64,000 nucleotides of DNA from Gammaproteobacteria bacterium (lineage in GTDB: Bacteria > Pseudomonadota > Gammaproteobacteria > Pseudomonadales > Azotimanducaceae). The position numbers and the translations under genes are program-made. Position 1 is the stretch's first letter; each line of letters opens with the position of its first letter. The stretch is from positions 274,130 through 338,129 of the forward strand of contig VXNY01000031.1 of the NCBI GenBank assembly GCA_009840305.1, read 5' to 3'. Below are positions 39,501-47,482 of this stretch, in pieces. The notes under the pieces were generated by a model that was not told the DNA's origin, made no database searches, and saw only the letters and a program-made list of their open reading frames with translations.

Positions 39501-41288
39501 TTAGTACTCTCTCTTGATCGGTTGAAACGGTTCCATTGTTTCGGGGCTAAAGTTCACCGCACGCTTCTTGATCGACTTGTCGGTAGCAAAATATAGTGAG
39601 TGACACAACCAATTATCGTCGTCTCGCTCGGTGTAATCGACTCGCGCGTGTGCACCCCTAGTTTCCTTTCGAGCCGCCGCAGCGATTGCAGTAGCTTCGG
39701 CAACTTCAAGTAAATTATCAAGTTCTAATGCTTCAATTCTGGCAGTATTGAATATTCTGGTCTTGTCTTCAAGATACGCGTGCCGTACACGGTCGCGCAA
39801 TTCGGCAAACACTGAAATCGCTGCCTGCATGTTCTGCTCCGATCGAAATACACTGAAATTCATTTGCATGGTTTTTTGCAGCTCGGATTTCAATGTAGCT
39901 GGATGCTCTCCTTCCGATGACTCGTCCCAACGGCGAATTCGCGCTAACGCGAGTTCACAGTCCGTAGCCGAGGGCACTCGATATGACACCCCTTGTTCTA
40001 GTGTCTCTCGAATGTGTAAACCCGCGGCGCGACCGAAGACAACCAAGTCAAGCAAGGAATTTCCACCGAGTCGGTTCGCCCCATGAACTGACACCGATGC
40101 CACTTCACCCACAGCATAGAGTCCCTCGACCATCTGATCGTTCCCTTCCTTGAATGTAATCGCTTGACCAGAAACTGCGGTGGGTACTCCCCCCATCATG
40201 TAATGACAAGTTGGTACGACCGGTATCGGTTCCACCACTGGATCTACGAGTGCATAGGTACGAGATAGTTCCAGAATACCGGCTAATCTAAGTTCTAATG
40301 TGTGTTTACCTAAATGATCGAGTTTCAAATACACATGATCTTTATCGGGACCGCATCCACGTCCTTCTTGGATTTCGATGATCATTGATCGTGAGACGAC
40401 ATCGCGGCTGGCTAAGTCTTTTGCCGTAGGAGCGTACCGTTCCATGAAACGTTCGCCCTGTGCATTGACCAAATACCCACCTTCTCCGCGACAGCCCTCT
40501 GTGACCAGCACTCCGATTGGATAAATGCCTGTAGGGTGAAACTGCCACATTTCGATGTCTTGTACGGGTATACCACAGCGAAGTGCCATAGCAATACCGT
40601 CGCCAGTGTTCATGAGCGCATTTGTCGTACTGGCATAGATTCGTCCAGCTCCTCCCGTCGCAAGCAGTGTAGCCTTGGCCTGCACCAACACGGTTTCACC
40701 ACTCTCGATGTTGATCGCGATCACTCCACAGACTACGCCATCTTGATTACGTACCAAATCGACGGCAAACCACTCATTCAAAAAAGTCGTGCGAGCTTTG
40801 ACATTCGCTTGATAGAGTGTGTGAAGGAGTGCGTGTCCAGTTCGATCAACTGCGGCACAAGTACGTGCTGCTTGACCTCCCTTACCAAAATTTTTGGATT
40901 GCCCTCCAAAAGGTCTTTGATAGATTCGACCAGTCTCGGTACGAGAAAAAGGCAAGCCCATGTGCTCTAGTTCATAAACCACTTCCGGCCCAACCTTACA
41001 CATGTACTCAATGGCGTCCTGATCGCCGATAAAGTCCGATCCCTTCACAGTGTCATACATGTGCCAACGCCAGTTATCGTCGGGATCATCGCTACCAATC
41101 GCGCAGGTGATACCACCTTGCGCGGAAACCGTGTGCGAACGAGTGGGAAACACTTTTGACATCACGGCAGTATGAAATCCACTCTCAGCGAGCGGAAGAC
41201 TCGCGCGTAAACCAGCACCGCCGCCACCGACAACTACGGCATCAAATTGCAATGTTCTGATAGGTTGAGCCACAGACGAAGCTACCAA
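39501..41288 (-). CDS. sdhA: SdhA, succinate dehydrogenase flavoprotein subunit
   Basis: Catalytic FAD subunit oxidising succinate to fumarate. FAD-binding [13 protein letters not shown], the covalent-flavin His in [10 protein letters not shown], active-site region [20 protein letters not shown] (given as key segment) and [13 protein letters not shown]. 595 aa, as in E. coli. It overlaps sdhD by 7 bases. Confidence 0.96.
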   Translation of the reverse strand: MVASSVAQPIRTLQFDAVVVGGGGAGLRASLPLAESGFHTAVMSKVFPTRSHTVSAQGGITCAIGSDDPDDNWRWHMYDTVKGSDFIGDQDAIEYMCKVGPEVVYELEHMGLPFSRTETGRIYQRPFGGQSKNFGKGGQAARTCAAVDRTGHALLHTLYQANVKARTTFLNEWFAVDLVRNQDGVVCGVIAINIESGETVLVQAKATLLATGGAGRIYASTTNALMNTGDGIAMALRCGIPVQDIEMWQFHPTGIYPIGVLVTEGCRGEGGYLVNAQGERFMERYAPTAKDLASRDVVSRSMIIEIQEGRGCGPDKDHVYLKLDHLGKHTLELRLAGILELSRTYALVDPVVEPIPVVPTCHYMMGGVPTAVSGQAITFKEGNDQMVEGLYAVGEVASVSVHGANRLGGNSLLDLVVFGRAAGLHIRETLEQGVSYRVPSATDCELALARIRRWDESSEGEHPATLKSELQKTMQMNFSVFRSEQNMQAAISVFAELRDRVRHAYLEDKTRIFNTARIEALELDNLLEVAEATAIAAAARKETRGAHARVDYTERDDDNWLCHSLYFATDKSIKKRAVNFSPETMEPFQPIKREY

Positions 41289-41644
41289 ATAACGATGAAT
41301 CCTAGTACAAAATATACGACGATCAAGGAAGATACTCCGAATTGGTAGACCAACCGTAGCACAGTTGCAAACTTGCCAAGGTGATGCTCATTCAAATAGT
41401 CGGTACCGACAGTCCACATGCCAATCCACGCGTGGATTCCCCATGACAACAATGTCAGAGTTCCAAAAATCAACATCGCAGGAGATCGCATGAAAGCGAG
41501 CCAATGTGTGTAATCAAGACTGGGATGTGAGAGCACAAACCAAACAATACAGCCAACGTAAACAGTTAAAACGACAGCAGACACTCGTTGAAGGAGAAAG
41601 TCTGCTACACCGCTACGAGAAAAGCTCGTGGCGTTTACAACCAA
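41282..41644 (-). CDS. sdhD: SdhD, succinate dehydrogenase membrane anchor
   Basis: Hydrophobic anchor subunit of complex II with three membrane helices and the HAWIGMW segment near the haem/quinone site. The open frame extends into sdhC, but alignment with E. coli SdhD (start MVSNAS) places the start at the TTG at 41644, giving M-V-V-N-A-T-S and 120 aa, overlapping sdhC by about 10 bases. Confidence 0.88.
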   Translation of the reverse strand: MVVNATSFSRSGVADFLLQRVSAVVLTVYVGCIVWFVLSHPSLDYTHWLAFMRSPAMLIFGTLTLLSWGIHAWIGMWTVGTDYLNEHHLGKFATVLRLVYQFGVSSLIVVYFVLGFIVIW

Positions 41645-42012
41645 AACCAAACTCCGATAGCCAAGGAAAGAACCACAGAGCAAACGAGCACTATTAAGGC
41701 ACTTGCTCTACCTATTTTCAACGAATCGCCAATATGCAAGTCCATTAATAGATGTCGAAGACCTGCAATAATGTGATAGCCCAGGAATGAAAGAGTGAAC
41801 CATAGAACTATCGAATGTAAGGGGTTATCAAGAGTAGCTTTTAAGTTTGAGAAGGATGCTTCTGACTCAAGCGATAGCCACAGTATCCACAACAAATAAA
41901 TCGATGCTCCAAAGAGCACTACCCCGCTAACCCTATGCAGAATCGATACCACCGCGACAATGGGAAAACGGATCGCGAACAGATTTAAAAAGACCGGACG
42001 AGTACTCTTCAT
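41635..42012 (-). CDS. sdhC: SdhC, succinate dehydrogenase cytochrome b556 subunit
   Basis: Membrane anchor with three helices (about residues 20-45, 60-85 and 103-124). The ILHRVSGVVL segment and the haem-ligand His in LGYHIIAGLRHLLMD are diagnostic. 125 aa, first gene of the nine-gene sdh-suc operon. Its ATG lies 3 bases after the stop of a 32-codon ORF with a strong ribosome binding site. Confidence 0.94.
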   Translation of the reverse strand: MKSTRPVFLNLFAIRFPIVAVVSILHRVSGVVLFGASIYLLWILWLSLESEASFSNLKATLDNPLHSIVLWFTLSFLGYHIIAGLRHLLMDLHIGDSLKIGRASALIVLVCSVVLSLAIGVWFWL

Positions 42013-42015
42013 TTG

Positions 42016-42114
42016 CTAATCCGCGACCAAGCGATTTGATTCAAGCTCGCCGTCAATTCGATTGAGATAGCGCGACCCTTGGACTTGTTTAATAATGGTA
42101 GGTTGAGACGACAT
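42016..42114 (-). CDS. Possible 32-aa leader peptide or small protein before sdhC
   Basis: An ATG at 42114, preceded by GAGGAAAA at a good distance, opens a 32-codon frame (start MSSQPTII, end SNRLVAD) that stops at TAG 3 bases before the sdhC ATG. The peptide is hydrophilic and I do not recognise it. The tight spacing suggests that ribosomes finishing it reinitiate at sdhC, which has only a weak site of its own. It could be a translated leader regulating the TCA operon, a small protein, or chance; the ribosome binding site makes chance less likely. Confidence 0.45.
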   Translation of the reverse strand: MSSQPTIIKQVQGSRYLNRIDGELESNRLVAD

Positions 42115-42311
42115 TTTTCCTCATAATTTTAGTGTGTGCGTCGGTCTTGCTTGCCGTCAATCCTACAATCTTCATCAAACCATTCAATCTGTGGTCTACG
42201 CAAGCAACATAGTTTATCGCATAGAACGAGTGTTGCTTCAGTGTAAACTCTTAGAGGAAATCTGACTGACTTCCGTTTCCTTGATCCTGCGTAATTTGTA
42301 GTGCCAATACA

Positions 42312-44654
42312 GTGAACTCGCCCGAAACCCCTAAACGCCAATGGGCAAAACAGTATGCCGAACTATTACTTTCAGCTCGCTGGATTGTCATCCTAGCCTC
42401 GGTAGTTTTGGTAGTCGTGACATCGCTTGGTGTTCTAAGGCTCGGTTTTGAGGCTGATTACAAAATCTTCTTTGACGAAGATAACCCCCAGTTATTAGAG
42501 TTAGAGACTCTGGAATATACCTATGGGAAAAGTGAAAACGTCGCTTTTCTAATCGTACCCGATGACGGAAATGCTACGTCTGAAACTGCTTTGTCCGCAA
42601 CCGTGTGGTTGACTGATGAGGCATGGAAAACTCCCTACTCAAGACGCGTTGATTCCCTTGCGAACTTTCAATACACGACCGCAAATGGAGACGACTTATA
42701 CGTGAGAAATCTGATCGAACCGGAGGAAATATCTCTCCCAAGGACTCAAGCTTCTGTACGTTCCATTGCTCTATCAGATCCGCGTATTGAAGGAAGCATC
42801 CTAGCGCGAAACGGAGATGTCACCGTCGTAAACGTTACCGTTGAACTGCCGGAACTATCTGGTACTGACCTGTTGGAGCCTGTAGCTGAAGTCGCTAACT
42901 TTGCGCGAGACCTTGCAGAGAAAACAGAAGAACGTTTTCCCAACCTAGATATTCGAGTCGTTGGCACGATTATGGTTAATCAGACTTTTGTGGCGGCATC
43001 TCTTGATAGCCAACTCATATTCTTCCCCGCGAGCCTGCTATTGATGGCGCTGATCTTAGGTGTGCTCACCCGTGGTATGTCTGGTGTGTTCGCGACAGGC
43101 ATGGTCATGGTATTTTCTGTTTTAGCTTCTATGGGTATAGGTGGTTGGTTTGGCCTACCATTTTCACCACCATTAATGCCGGTACCTACTATCGTTCTGA
43201 TGATCGTGGTCGCGAACTGTGTGCACCTTCTGGTTACTACACAGAATCGAATGCGAGCTGGTGACTCCAAGCACGACGCGATCGTCGAGTCGATTCGGCT
43301 GAACCTACACCCCGTTTTCTTAGCAAGTCTAACGACGACGCTAGGCTTCCTAAGCATGAATTTTTCCGAAGTTCCGCCGTACCGACATCTAGGTATGTTT
43401 GTTGCGTTTGGTATCATGGTTTCGTTCGTCCTTTCTGTTACGTTCTTGCCAGCAGTTCTATCGATTCTGCCTTTCGGCGCGCGTAAAGTAAATCAAAAGT
43501 CCCTTGCCTTTTCTATGAAAAGTTTAGCGGACTTCGTACTTCGATATCGTAAGGTACTGTTCTGTATTTGGTTAATCGTCGTACCTGCGATGATTCTGGC
43601 AGTCACTCGTAATGATTTGAACGATGTCTTAGTTCACTTCTTTAACAAAAACGTCGAATTTCGACAAGACACGGATTTCATGGACGAGCGTTTGAGTGGT
43701 AATACGCTACTCGAATACTCTTTAGAAGCTACCACAGTCGGAGGCGCTACCGATCCGAATTTTCTACAAGATGTGGAGAACTTCGCTGAGTGGTACCGTA
43801 ATCAGCCTGCCGTACGACACGTGGCGACAATTACTGACACCTTTAAACAACTCAATAAAAGTATGCACGGCGACGATCCGGCCATGTACCAGATTCCGGA
43901 TAGTCAAGAATTAGCCGCCCAATACCTCCTACTCTATGAACTTTCTCTACCTCAGGGGTTAGATCTAAATAATCAAATTGATCGATCCCGTACCGCGACT
44001 AGAGTCTCCGTGTCTGCAGAGACGTTGAATTCCAAAGAGCTGCTCGATATACACGCGCGGGCAAAGACATGGTTGCAAGAAAACGCTCCACACGTTGCTG
44101 GAGTCTCAGGAACGGGACCATCTACATTGTTCGCTTACATCGGTCAACGCAACATTCAGACTATGCTAATTGGTACGGTAATCGTGCTTCTCGCAATTTC
44201 TGCTATTCTCTTGGTCGCATTACGATCGTTCCGAATCGGTTTAGTTAGTATTGTTCCCAATTTAACACCCGCGATAATAGGATTCGGGGTGTGGGGCTTG
44301 ACCGTCGGACAAGTCGGACTTGCCTTATCGGTGGTTGTGGCGATGACTATAGGGATTGTCGTAGACGACACTGTGCACTTTCTGGGTAAGTATCTCCGCG
44401 CCCGTCGAGAGTTCAATTACGACCCTGAATCTGCTGTACGTTACGCGTTCGACACAGCAGGTCGAGCCCTGCTTACGACAACGCTCGTACTAGTAGCAGG
44501 GTTCTTGATTTTCGTGTTTTCGCCGTTCGTCCCAACGGCGCAAGTGGGCATCTTGACAGCGCTGATCATCGGTTTTGCGCTCGTCGCTGACCTTACACTC
44601 CTGCCAGCACTGTTGCTGTGGGTTGACCGCGATGGTAAGCGTGTTCGAGAATAA
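42312..44654 (+). CDS. MMPL/RND-superfamily membrane transporter
   Basis: A 780-aa RND-superfamily permease of the MMPL/'predicted exporter' type. It has two similar halves: one membrane helix (about 20-42) plus a periplasmic domain, then five helices (about 230-385), repeated as helix about 412-430, periplasmic domain, and five helices (about 610-775). Such proteins move lipids or hydrophobic compounds. Start GTG at 42312, no clear ribosome binding site. It lies 67 bases before the peptide-export genes, so it may be the first gene of that operon. Homologues often accompany LolA-like and outer-membrane barrel genes, and both occur at 58.4-60.5 kb here. Confidence 0.8.
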   Translation: MNSPETPKRQWAKQYAELLLSARWIVILASVVLVVVTSLGVLRLGFEADYKIFFDEDNPQLLELETLEYTYGKSENVAFLIVPDDGNATSETALSATVWLTDEAWKTPYSRRVDSLANFQYTTANGDDLYVRNLIEPEEISLPRTQASVRSIALSDPRIEGSILARNGDVTVVNVTVELPELSGTDLLEPVAEVANFARDLAEKTEERFPNLDIRVVGTIMVNQTFVAASLDSQLIFFPASLLLMALILGVLTRGMSGVFATGMVMVFSVLASMGIGGWFGLPFSPPLMPVPTIVLMIVVANCVHLLVTTQNRMRAGDSKHDAIVESIRLNLHPVFLASLTTTLGFLSMNFSEVPPYRHLGMFVAFGIMVSFVLSVTFLPAVLSILPFGARKVNQKSLAFSMKSLADFVLRYRKVLFCIWLIVVPAMILAVTRNDLNDVLVHFFNKNVEFRQDTDFMDERLSGNTLLEYSLEATTVGGATDPNFLQDVENFAEWYRNQPAVRHVATITDTFKQLNKSMHGDDPAMYQIPDSQELAAQYLLLYELSLPQGLDLNNQIDRSRTATRVSVSAETLNSKELLDIHARAKTWLQENAPHVAGVSGTGPSTLFAYIGQRNIQTMLIGTVIVLLAISAILLVALRSFRIGLVSIVPNLTPAIIGFGVWGLTVGQVGLALSVVVAMTIGIVVDDTVHFLGKYLRARREFNYDPESAVRYAFDTAGRALLTTTLVLVAGFLIFVFSPFVPTAQVGILTALIIGFALVADLTLLPALLLWVDRDGKRVRE

Positions 44655-44721
44655 CTGCTGAAAACCCCACCCATTAAAATTTCACTTGTTCGCGTTTTTT
44701 GCGAGGTAACGAAGTAGCAAC

Positions 44722-45270
44722 GTGTTTAACAACCCCCTTGAGTCCTTTCACAACACTGTTGCTGAAGCGAAAGCGGAACGGGAACAACTCGACCGACTGT
44801 TAACCGTATCTTCTCCCCGAGAGCTCTTACTGTTAGTCCTCGTGTTAGTACTACTAGCCGCGCTCATCGTTTGGCTAGTGTTCGGTGTTCTTGACCGGAA
44901 CATTGCAACGAACGCTACTGTCCTTGAGCGGTCGGTTTCTGCCGATAGATCAAACAAATTCGTAGGATTGCAAACGCATTGGAGTACTGAACTTATTTCA
45001 AACGTCAAAGTTGGGATGCCAGTAAAGATTGATCCTGTGAACGGCCAAGAAAGGTCGGTGACAATACGAGGAAAAATCCGATCAATTGTGTCTTCACATG
45101 TTTCGGAAGAGTTGCCTGTTGCGGGTCGTATCCCAATACCTTTCATATGGTTCCAGATTACTGTCAACCCAGACGACGATCTTCTATCATATACAGATTC
45201 CGAGTGTCGTCTGATCATCCAACTTGGACGACAGTCCCCACTTCAGTTGATCGGAAAAAATCTGCTTTAG
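44722..45270 (+). CDS. Short HlyD-like NHLM secretion protein
   Basis: A 182-aa bitopic protein resembling the N- and C-terminal ends of the HlyD-family adaptor of NHLM (nitrile-hydratase-leader microcin) export systems. It has EREQLDRLLTVSSPRELLLL just before the membrane helix (about 32-56) and a beta-rich periplasmic part. Usual adaptors are about twice as long, with a coiled-coil hairpin that is absent here. Start GTG at 44722. The ABC exporter gene begins one base after its stop, so they are coupled. It may link the exporter to a periplasmic partner without spanning to the outer membrane. Confidence 0.7.
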   Translation: MFNNPLESFHNTVAEAKAEREQLDRLLTVSSPRELLLLVLVLVLLAALIVWLVFGVLDRNIATNATVLERSVSADRSNKFVGLQTHWSTELISNVKVGMPVKIDPVNGQERSVTIRGKIRSIVSSHVSEELPVAGRIPIPFIWFQITVNPDDDLLSYTDSECRLIIQLGRQSPLQLIGKNLL

Positions 45271-45271
45271 T

Positions 45272-47482
45272 ATGGCTTTACACTCTACTCAGACTACAAG
45301 CCAAGAGTCTGTCCTCCGTTCAAAAAAGCAAAAGATCACTACTCCTGTTCTTCTGCAAATGCACGCTACGGAATGTGGTGCTGCGTGTTTAGGGAGTGTG
45401 TTAGCTTACTTCGGTCGTTGGGTGCCACTCACGCAATTGCGTGAAAAGTGTGAGGTAAGTCGAGACGGAAGCAGCGCAGCAAGTATCGTTCGAGCAGCTC
45501 GGCATTTTGGCCTTGACTGTAAGGGGCTAAGCGTAAAGGCCGATCTGTTAAAAAACCTTACTTTGCCACTAATCCTGTTTTGGCAGTTTAGTCACTTTGT
45601 CGTGCTAGAAGGTATTACGGAACGACACTTTTATTTAAACGATCCCGCTTCGGGAAGACGGAAACTCACTAGGGACGAATTTATAAAGGGTTATAGCGGA
45701 ATAGCTCTTCAATTAAACCCTAGTGAAAACTTCACGCCCGGTGGAGAGTGGCCCAACCTGTTTTTGCAACTGAAGAGTTTTCTCTCTGGAGCATGGCGAT
45801 TACTTACAGGAGTGTTGGCTTGTGCTGTATTGATGACGCTGTTAGCTCTCGTGATACCGGTGTCGTTGAAAGTATTCGTGGATGATGTAATGCATCACTT
45901 CAGCGCTTGGGTCAGCGTTGTAGGCGCGCTTCTCTCTGCGGGAGTAATGATCTATGCGTTGACTTGGCTAAAGCACCGATTGCTTGAACGACTGTCAGTG
46001 AGAATTTCGGTGAATGGATACAACGAGAGTTTGACCAAACTCTTACGTTTACCGCTCGAATTTTTTGAACACCGGCAGGTTGGCGATTTGACGGACCGAG
46101 TGTCCACCATCGATCGAATCGCGAAGAACGTTACGACAGAGTTTCTCGTCCTTCTCATCGATATGGCAATGAGTGTAGTACTTCTGATCGCAATGCTACT
46201 CTTTAACGTGTCTCTCGCACTCGTCGTTTTGCTGCTCGCTCTACTCCATGGATCGTTGACTTATTTTCTCAACCACAAGCAATCGATTCAAAGCCAAGCG
46301 ATGAGACGTGAGCAAGGACTACTACTTGCTATCGGCATGCAGATGCTAAGCCACGCCGAGAACCTTCGCATGACCGGCGCGGACGATCGGTTTTTTGCTC
46401 GTTGGAGCGGGCAACAAGCAAGAGAACTAGAGGCTCGTAGAGTAAACTCCGAATTGAGCGCACTTAACTCTGCACTTCCAGGTCTTATTTCGGTTTGGCG
46501 AAGTGCTGCGATCCTAGCAATAGGCGGTTTTCTAGTTATTTCTGGTGAAATGACCCTAGGAGTCTTAGTGGGGTTTTATTTCTTGGCTGAGTTGTTCTTA
46601 GATCCCATTGGCCGCTTTATGGAATTTGCCCATAAACGACAAACGCTCGAAACCGATCTTCAGCGACTACAAGACATTTCAAATACAACAGAAGACCCGA
46701 TTTTCAGCCGACGAAGCCCAGAATCCGTTTCAATACCTACGTTTAAGGGTAGATTTCAGTTAACAGGCCTAGTTGAATTGCGCAACGTCACATTTGGGTA
46801 TAACAAGAGCCGGCCACCCTTGCTCAAAGACTTCAACCTCACGATCAAGCCTGGTCAAAGGGTCGCGGTGGTTGGGACCAGCGGATCAGGAAAGTCGACA
46901 CTGTTGCGCCTTATATCTGGAATTAGTCATCCTTGGTCGGGAGAGATTTTGTTTGATGGTGATTTGCGAGATGAAATTCCTGAAGAGGTTCTGCGAAGGT
47001 CAATATCGGTCGTAAATCAGGAAGCGATGCTCTTTGCCGCGACCGTGCGCGACAACATAACACTGTGGAATCCAGCAGTTTCCGATGAAGTCATAGTCTC
47101 TGCAACTCGAGACGCCTGTATTCACCACGACATCCTGGCCCGTCCCCAAGGTTATTCAACAGTAGTCGAGGAAAGCGGAGCAAATTTCAGCGGCGGTCAG
47201 CGACAACGGTTAGAAATCGCCCGGGCTTTGGTAGGTAATCCCACCTTACTGCTACTAGACGAAGCGACGAGTTCTCTCGACGCCGCGACAGAAGAATCAG
47301 TGGATGACAGCTTAAGACGAAGAGGAGTCACTTGTTTCATCATTGCTCATCGCCTTAGTACAGTCCGAGACTGCGACGAAATCATCGTACTTGAAAAAGG
47401 CACGGTAGTACAACGGGGTACGCACGACGAGATGATCGCCGATAGAGATGGCACCTACTACAGGCTAGTCAGGTCGGGCTGA
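45272..47482 (+). CDS. NHLM-type bacteriocin ABC exporter with C39 leader peptidase
   Basis: Inner-membrane exporter that removes the leader peptide during transport. A C39 cysteine peptidase domain (about 25-150) has catalytic Cys35 (TECGAACL), His108 (FSHFVVLEG) and Asp124 (NDPASGRR). A six-helix membrane domain (about 165-430) follows, then the ATPase: Walker A GTSGSGKST (about 533-541), signature FSGGQRQR (about 638), LLLDEATSSLD (about 658). At 736 aa it matches the NHLM ABC1 family. It begins one base after the HlyD-like gene and its TGA overlaps the next ATG. The likely substrate is the precursor at 57768-58019, whose leader ends in Ala-Gly. Confidence 0.92.
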   Translation: MALHSTQTTSQESVLRSKKQKITTPVLLQMHATECGAACLGSVLAYFGRWVPLTQLREKCEVSRDGSSAASIVRAARHFGLDCKGLSVKADLLKNLTLPLILFWQFSHFVVLEGITERHFYLNDPASGRRKLTRDEFIKGYSGIALQLNPSENFTPGGEWPNLFLQLKSFLSGAWRLLTGVLACAVLMTLLALVIPVSLKVFVDDVMHHFSAWVSVVGALLSAGVMIYALTWLKHRLLERLSVRISVNGYNESLTKLLRLPLEFFEHRQVGDLTDRVSTIDRIAKNVTTEFLVLLIDMAMSVVLLIAMLLFNVSLALVVLLLALLHGSLTYFLNHKQSIQSQAMRREQGLLLAIGMQMLSHAENLRMTGADDRFFARWSGQQARELEARRVNSELSALNSALPGLISVWRSAAILAIGGFLVISGEMTLGVLVGFYFLAELFLDPIGRFMEFAHKRQTLETDLQRLQDISNTTEDPIFSRRSPESVSIPTFKGRFQLTGLVELRNVTFGYNKSRPPLLKDFNLTIKPGQRVAVVGTSGSGKSTLLRLISGISHPWSGEILFDGDLRDEIPEEVLRRSISVVNQEAMLFAATVRDNITLWNPAVSDEVIVSATRDACIHHDILARPQGYSTVVEESGANFSGGQRQRLEIARALVGNPTLLLLDEATSSLDAATEESVDDSLRRRGVTCFIIAHRLSTVRDCDEIIVLEKGTVVQRGTHDEMIADRDGTYYRLVRSG

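Noticed and set aside
42129..42341. 70-aa ORF on the minus strand upstream of sdhC
   Set aside because: It overlaps the start of the RND gene, has no ribosome binding site and unusual composition; it looks like an accidental open frame.
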